Below, piece by piece: positions 31,041 to 34,582 of a DNA stretch of 34,582 nt (the first letter of the stretch is position 1; the number at the start of each line of letters is the position of its first letter). The stretch is taken from contig CAUJKE010000208.1 of the NCBI GenBank assembly GCA_963205385.1, forward strand, positions 1-34,582, written 5' to 3'. The notes under the pieces were generated by a model that saw nothing but the letters and a program-made list of their open reading frames with translations, did not search any database and was not told the DNA's origin. The DNA comes from Planctomycetota bacterium. GTDB lineage: Bacteria; Planctomycetota; Planctomycetia; Pirellulales; Pirellulaceae. The position numbers were made by a program, and so were the translations under genes.

Positions 31041-32411
31041 ATGCGAACCACTCACCAGGCAGGCCGTCGTCAGTTTCTTCAAGGCGTCGCCGCGGCAGGC
31101 GCTGCGAGCATTTTGCTCCCCTCGGCCGATCGGGCCTTCGGTTACCAGGCGCCCAGTGAACGCCCGGTGTTTGCGACGATCGGACTTCGTAACCAGGGGT
31201 GGGCGATCACCAGTAAGTCGTTCAAGTTTGCCGATTTCGCCGCGCTGGCCGATGTCGATGCGAACGTGCTGGGGGACAACGTGGAGAAGGTTCGGAAAGC
31301 CCAGGACAAGAAGCCGGATGCTTACCAGGACTACCGCAAGGTGCTCGATCGCAAGGACATCGACGCCGTCATGATCGCCACGCCGGACCACTGGCACACG
31401 AAGATCGCGGTCGAGGCGATGCTCGCAGGCAAGGATGTGTATTGCGAAAAGCCGCTCACGCTGACGATCGACGAAGGGAAGCTGATCGAGAAAATCGTCA
31501 AGCAAACGGGACGAGTGTTTCAAGTCGGCACGATGCAGCGAACCGAGTCGGACCAGCGGTTCCTCAAGGCGATCGCGCTGATCAAGAATGGCCGCATCGG
31601 CAAGGTCCAAAAAGTGACCTGCGGCATCAACGGCATGGAAGCGTCGCCGGTCATTCCGGCCGTCCCTGTACCCGAAGGGCTGGCTTGGGACTTCTGGCTG
31701 GGGCCAGCGCCCAAGGTGGCCTATCGCGCGCTACCGGAAATCCGCCAAGGCTACGGCGGCGGCGTACCGCTGTATAGCAATTGCCACTACTCCTTCCGCA
31801 ATTGGCACGAATACTCCGGCGGCAAGCTCACCGACTGGGGCGCCCATCACGTGGACATCGCGTCCTGGGCTCTAGGTGCTAGCGATACGGGGCCGAGCAA
31901 AGTCACGCCGGTCGATTACACGCTGCCGGTGGAGTACAAGGACGGCTATCCCCTGGTCGACGATCAGTACAACGCCGCGACCAAGTTCAACATCCGCGTC
32001 GCGATGCCCAACGACGTGGAACTGATCATCACCAGCGAAGGGGACAACGGCATCCTCTTCGAAGGGACGGACGGTCGCTTCTTCGTCAACCGCGGCAAAC
32101 TCGCCGGCAAGCCGGTTGAAGAACTCGAAAACAACCCGCTCCCAGGCGGCGCGATCGAAGCGGTGTACGGCGGCAAGGTCAGCGAGAACCACACCGCCAA
32201 CTTCATCGAGGGGATGAAGTCCCGCAAACAGCCGATCTCCGATGTCTGGTCCCACAACCGGATGCTCGAAATCTGTCACCTCTCGAACATCGCCATGCGC
32301 CTAGGGCGAGAACTTCAGTGGGATCCGGTCAAGCGCGAAATCATCAACGATGCGCAAGCCAACGCTTTCCTTTCGCGGGAATATCGCAAGGGGTTTGAAA
32401 TCCAGATGTAG
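31041..32411 (+). CDS. Exported Gfo/Idh/MocA-family oxidoreductase (Tat signal)
   Basis: A 456-residue protein. The N-terminus QAGRRQFLQGVAAAGAASIL is a twin-arginine signal, consistent with folding around NAD(P) before export. The Rossmann domain covers roughly residues 38-160: IGLRNQGW replaces the usual GxGxxG, then LADVDANVL, VMIATPDHWH and YCEKPLTLT with the catalytic Lys. The C-terminal alpha/beta domain includes GGGVPLYSNCHYSFRNWHEYSGGK, TDWGAHHVDIASWALG and a late SRKQPISDVWSHNRMLEICHL. Family members oxidise or epimerise sugars and cyclitols; Tat-exported forms are greatly expanded in planctomycetes. ATG 31041 follows AAGGAAA. Substrate unknown. Confidence 0.93.
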   Translation: MRTTHQAGRRQFLQGVAAAGAASILLPSADRAFGYQAPSERPVFATIGLRNQGWAITSKSFKFADFAALADVDANVLGDNVEKVRKAQDKKPDAYQDYRKVLDRKDIDAVMIATPDHWHTKIAVEAMLAGKDVYCEKPLTLTIDEGKLIEKIVKQTGRVFQVGTMQRTESDQRFLKAIALIKNGRIGKVQKVTCGINGMEASPVIPAVPVPEGLAWDFWLGPAPKVAYRALPEIRQGYGGGVPLYSNCHYSFRNWHEYSGGKLTDWGAHHVDIASWALGASDTGPSKVTPVDYTLPVEYKDGYPLVDDQYNAATKFNIRVAMPNDVELIITSEGDNGILFEGTDGRFFVNRGKLAGKPVEELENNPLPGGAIEAVYGGKVSENHTANFIEGMKSRKQPISDVWSHNRMLEICHLSNIAMRLGRELQWDPVKREIINDAQANAFLSREYRKGFEIQM

Positions 32412-32430
32412 TGTTCGTCGCCGCATCAAT

Positions 32431-32472
32431 CAGAGGCGGGGGTTACTCGAGAGCAGTCATCCCCGCCTTCTG
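32431..32472. terminator. Bidirectional terminator between convergent genes
   Basis: CAGAGGCGGGG - about 19 bases - CCCCGCCTTCTG, a stem of about 11 bp with one bulged base. It is centred between the oxidoreductase stop (32411) and the ceramidase-like stop (32484). Confidence 0.55.
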
Positions 32473-32483
32473 TTCGTTATGCA

Positions 32484-33911
32484 CTACTGTTTCAATTCCT
32501 CAAGCATCTCAAGCAGGTTGTTGGTGAGGATGACGGAGGCGTCTTTCTGCACCAGGTTCGTACCGAGCCAGGTTTCGTATCCGCCCAGGCGATGTTGCTG
32601 GGGCGTGGGTAAGTAGCCGTGGCGGCCGTTGGCCAGGCCGATCACCATGGTCCGCGGAAAGGGGCTGCGGTCCTTCAATTCGAGACCGGTCTCGACGAAC
32701 GTTTCAAACGGGATGCCGCAGACCGCGAGGTCGCCAATGCGGATCGCGTGGAGCTTGACAGTGAGTGTATCTTCCGCGCGCTCCGCGGCCGCCAGCGTGC
32801 TGCGCGCGTAGTGTTGCGCCAGGCGCGGCAGTTTGGCGATCGTAGCGTCGTCCTTAACAGCAAGCACCTCCTTGGCTGCGGCGACTTCTTCCGCACTGGG
32901 GCGACGATATTGCAGTTCGACCTGGCGCTCCAGCATCCCCAGCGGCGCGTCGGACTGGTGGGTTTCGATCTGGCGATGCGCGAACCAGGCCGCGTCCGCT
33001 GCCTTGGCGGCCACAATGCGAATCTGCTCGAACAGTTCGCGCGGCGGGCGGGTCACGTTGAACGGGATGTTGTTGATATCGCCGGACGTGCCATTGGACA
33101 TCATCGCCACGAAGTCGTCCCCTCCACGCAGCCGCGACGGCATGAGCCGCGCGAATTCACCAAAATAATCGGCCGAGATTTGCGCAGGCGGAGTCGCGCC
33201 GACGTAATGCAGCGAATAGTTGGCGAACAGCGCAAGTGGCCGCCGCTTTTCATCTTGCACCGAAAGGATTGTCAGTTCGGGATCGGTGGGACCGGCCGGG
33301 CGGTCGAGCACGTCGGGGTCGCTGCTGGGATTCATCTTCACCTGATCGAGCTGGCCAAACGGATTGAGCGGCATCTTGCCTGGCTTCAAAAACCAGCGGC
33401 GATTAAAGACTTCCTCCGGGAGCGGATGCGACGCCGCGCCCACGGCGGCCGGCCGCAGCGCCGCGTGCGCCTGGATGATCGAGTTGGCGATCCCCTCGAC
33501 AAGCAGCTTGCGATACGCGACGGCTGGCGGCGAACCTTCCTTGGTGTTCGAAGGCGGGCCACTATGCGTGTGCGTCGAGCTGACCAACATCTTGTCGGTC
33601 GTCATGCCGGTTTTCTCGGCGGCCATCGCCTTGGCCTCATCGAGCACTTCCGGCCCGATGCCGAGATTATCCACGACCACCATTGCCAGCGTCGTGGTCC
33701 CGTCGCTCAGCACCAACGCCCGAGCGTGGAGCGGATCGTGCGCTTTCTCCGCGGGATTTGCACTGAATCCGCCAGGCATGTTCAACGGAAACTCTCGCGG
33801 CGTGATATCCACCGCGGCGGCGCCCGCTTGAAGGGTGTGCCGTGGTTCAGCCGCGTGGGTTGTTGTCGCCAATAGCAATAGCAGCGCCAGGAGTGTTGCC
33901 GGTTTGTGCAT
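32484..33911 (-). CDS. Exported neutral/alkaline ceramidase-like protein
   Basis: A 475-residue protein with a signal peptide (LLALLLLLATTTHAAEP). The mature sequence opens with LQAGAAAVDITPREFPLNM and then SSTHTHSGPP, the His-x-His zinc motif region of neutral/alkaline non-lysosomal ceramidase N-terminal domains. Further family-like blocks are MMSNGTSGDINNIPF and a C-terminal GLANGRHGYLPTPQQ..GGYE. Ceramidases hydrolyse the amide of ceramides; many environmental homologues have unknown substrates. The ATG at 33911 follows AGGACG. It lies 53 bp after the glycerophosphodiesterase gene on the same strand and may be cotranscribed with it, a grouping consistent with lipid turnover (inference). 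Confidence 0.88.
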   Translation of the reverse strand: MHKPATLLALLLLLATTTHAAEPRHTLQAGAAAVDITPREFPLNMPGGFSANPAEKAHDPLHARALVLSDGTTTLAMVVVDNLGIGPEVLDEAKAMAAEKTGMTTDKMLVSSTHTHSGPPSNTKEGSPPAVAYRKLLVEGIANSIIQAHAALRPAAVGAASHPLPEEVFNRRWFLKPGKMPLNPFGQLDQVKMNPSSDPDVLDRPAGPTDPELTILSVQDEKRRPLALFANYSLHYVGATPPAQISADYFGEFARLMPSRLRGGDDFVAMMSNGTSGDINNIPFNVTRPPRELFEQIRIVAAKAADAAWFAHRQIETHQSDAPLGMLERQVELQYRRPSAEEVAAAKEVLAVKDDATIAKLPRLAQHYARSTLAAAERAEDTLTVKLHAIRIGDLAVCGIPFETFVETGLELKDRSPFPRTMVIGLANGRHGYLPTPQQHRLGGYETWLGTNLVQKDASVILTNNLLEMLEELKQ

Positions 33912-33964
33912 GAGAAAGCGTCCTGTCGAAATAGTGGCAGGCTGGAAGGTCGTCCTGTCACGAA

Positions 33965-34582
33965 TCAATCGGCTGATTTATTCTGCGGGGCGTGGAAGAA
34001 CTCGCGTTTGCTTGCCGGCACGGGGGTCGCGTGGTAGAGCAGAGGGCCGACTTGAACAGGGATGTCGGTTTCGATCACGTCAGCGCCTCGCTTGAGAAAT
34101 GCGCGATAGTCATTTTCAATCTCGCGCAGCTCCTTGACTTTGCCGGTCACGAACTTGCGATCCAAATTTCGCGACGTGCCGATCATGCAACAGGCTCCAC
34201 GTGCATGGATCAGTTCGTACAGCTTTAAATCCTCCGGCGGGTCGTGTCCGACGAAGGCGATGACGTTTCGCCAAGGGATGTTGAGCTTGTCGAACGCGAC
34301 CACCTTGTCGCGGTTGGGGATCATGACTTCCAGCATGATGTGGGGATTGAGCCGATACGCCTCCGCCGCATCGTGGAAGCTATTCACAATCAGCATGGCG
34401 TAGCTTTCCGCCTGGTGCGATTCAATCGCCTTGACCCGCGCCGCGACGGGAACATCCTTTTGATCGAGCACCAGAATCGTCTTGCCTCGCGCCCATTTTA
34501 GCGCTTCATCGAGCGTGGGAATCTGATACTCGGTGACGTTTCCCGCGGCGTCCTTCAGGCGCAGTTGTTTCAGTTCCTGGAC
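33965..34582 (-). CDS. Glycerophosphodiester phosphodiesterase family protein (5' end outside the window)
   Basis: Partial: the reading frame is open to the right edge, giving 205 residues including the true C-terminus. The visible part begins with an IPTLDEALKWARGKTILVLD stretch, the family block after the catalytic HRG region, in which an acidic residue of the metal site is expected. It continues with a TIM-barrel-like pattern (MLEVMIPNRDKVVAF, NVIAFVGHD) and ends with GADVIETDIP, the closing GDPD strand. The N-terminal catalytic His-Arg-Gly and any signal peptide are outside the window. Such enzymes release glycerol-3-phosphate from phospholipid head-group diesters. It precedes the ceramidase-like gene by 53 bp. 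Confidence 0.82.
   Translation of the reverse strand, partial: VQELKQLRLKDAAGNVTEYQIPTLDEALKWARGKTILVLDQKDVPVAARVKAIESHQAESYAMLIVNSFHDAAEAYRLNPHIMLEVMIPNRDKVVAFDKLNIPWRNVIAFVGHDPPEDLKLYELIHARGACCMIGTSRNLDRKFVTGKVKELREIENDYRAFLKRGADVIETDIPVQVGPLLYHATPVPASKREFFHAPQNKSAD

Overview
The window is GC-rich, densely coded bacterial chromosome, most likely from the phylum Planctomycetota (Pirellulales-like; this is inference). The gene families point there: a DUF1559 protein with a prepilin-type N-terminus, exported Gfo/Idh/MocA and FG-GAP proteins, a ConA-like (3-keto-disaccharide hydrolase/DUF1080-type) exported protein, a ceramidase-like protein, phytanoyl-CoA dioxygenase, stand-alone HemP and CsrA. 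No tRNA, rRNA, CRISPR array, prophage or complete insertion sequence was seen.

Layout. 0.2-2.5 kb: an orphan ParA ATPase and an ECF-type sigma factor, separated by a non-coding tandem duplication with a period of about 235 bp. 3.2-6.6 kb: a 7Fe ferredoxin converging on an HNH endonuclease, a small Cys-pair protein, an exported SNase-fold protein lacking two catalytic acids, and a sugar isomerase/epimerase. 6.8-10.6 kb: an exported intradiol dioxygenase coupled to a gamma-glutamyltransferase, then HemP and a secreted squalene-cyclase-fold protein. 11.2-12.2 kb: a membrane protein resembling FtsQ/DivIB. 12.3-16.8 kb: the minus-strand information-processing block ffs (SRP RNA)-dnaX-ybaB-recR, followed by rpoN. 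17-22.3 kb: MarR and DinB-like genes, an MGMT-hrpB pair, and a conserved protein of unknown function with a structured leader. 22.4-25.4 kb: a ConA-like exported protein, a palindrome-repeat locus, DUF1559 and csrA. 25.7-34.6 kb: PhyH, an exported esterase, a four-CBS protein, a family-5-like uracil-DNA glycosylase, FG-GAP, Gfo/Idh/MocA, ceramidase-like and glycerophosphodiesterase genes, several of them exported catabolic proteins.

Main points for a second look. (1) dnaX carries a run of nine A's followed by a perfect 9-bp stem-loop exactly at the linker between the clamp-loader core and the tau-specific region. Both alternative frames stop within eight codons, as expected for programmed tau/gamma production. 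(2) The SRP RNA gene lies just upstream of dnaX and fixes the dnaX start. (3) Two loci 12 kb apart share a hairpin element whose stems vary in a compensatory way. (4) An FtsQ-like POTRA protein occurs in a lineage generally considered to lack FtsZ. (5) A degenerate non-coding tandem repeat lies upstream of parA.

All calls come from reading the sequence. No database search was possible, so family assignments rest on recognised motifs. Most start codons were chosen by ribosome-binding sites.
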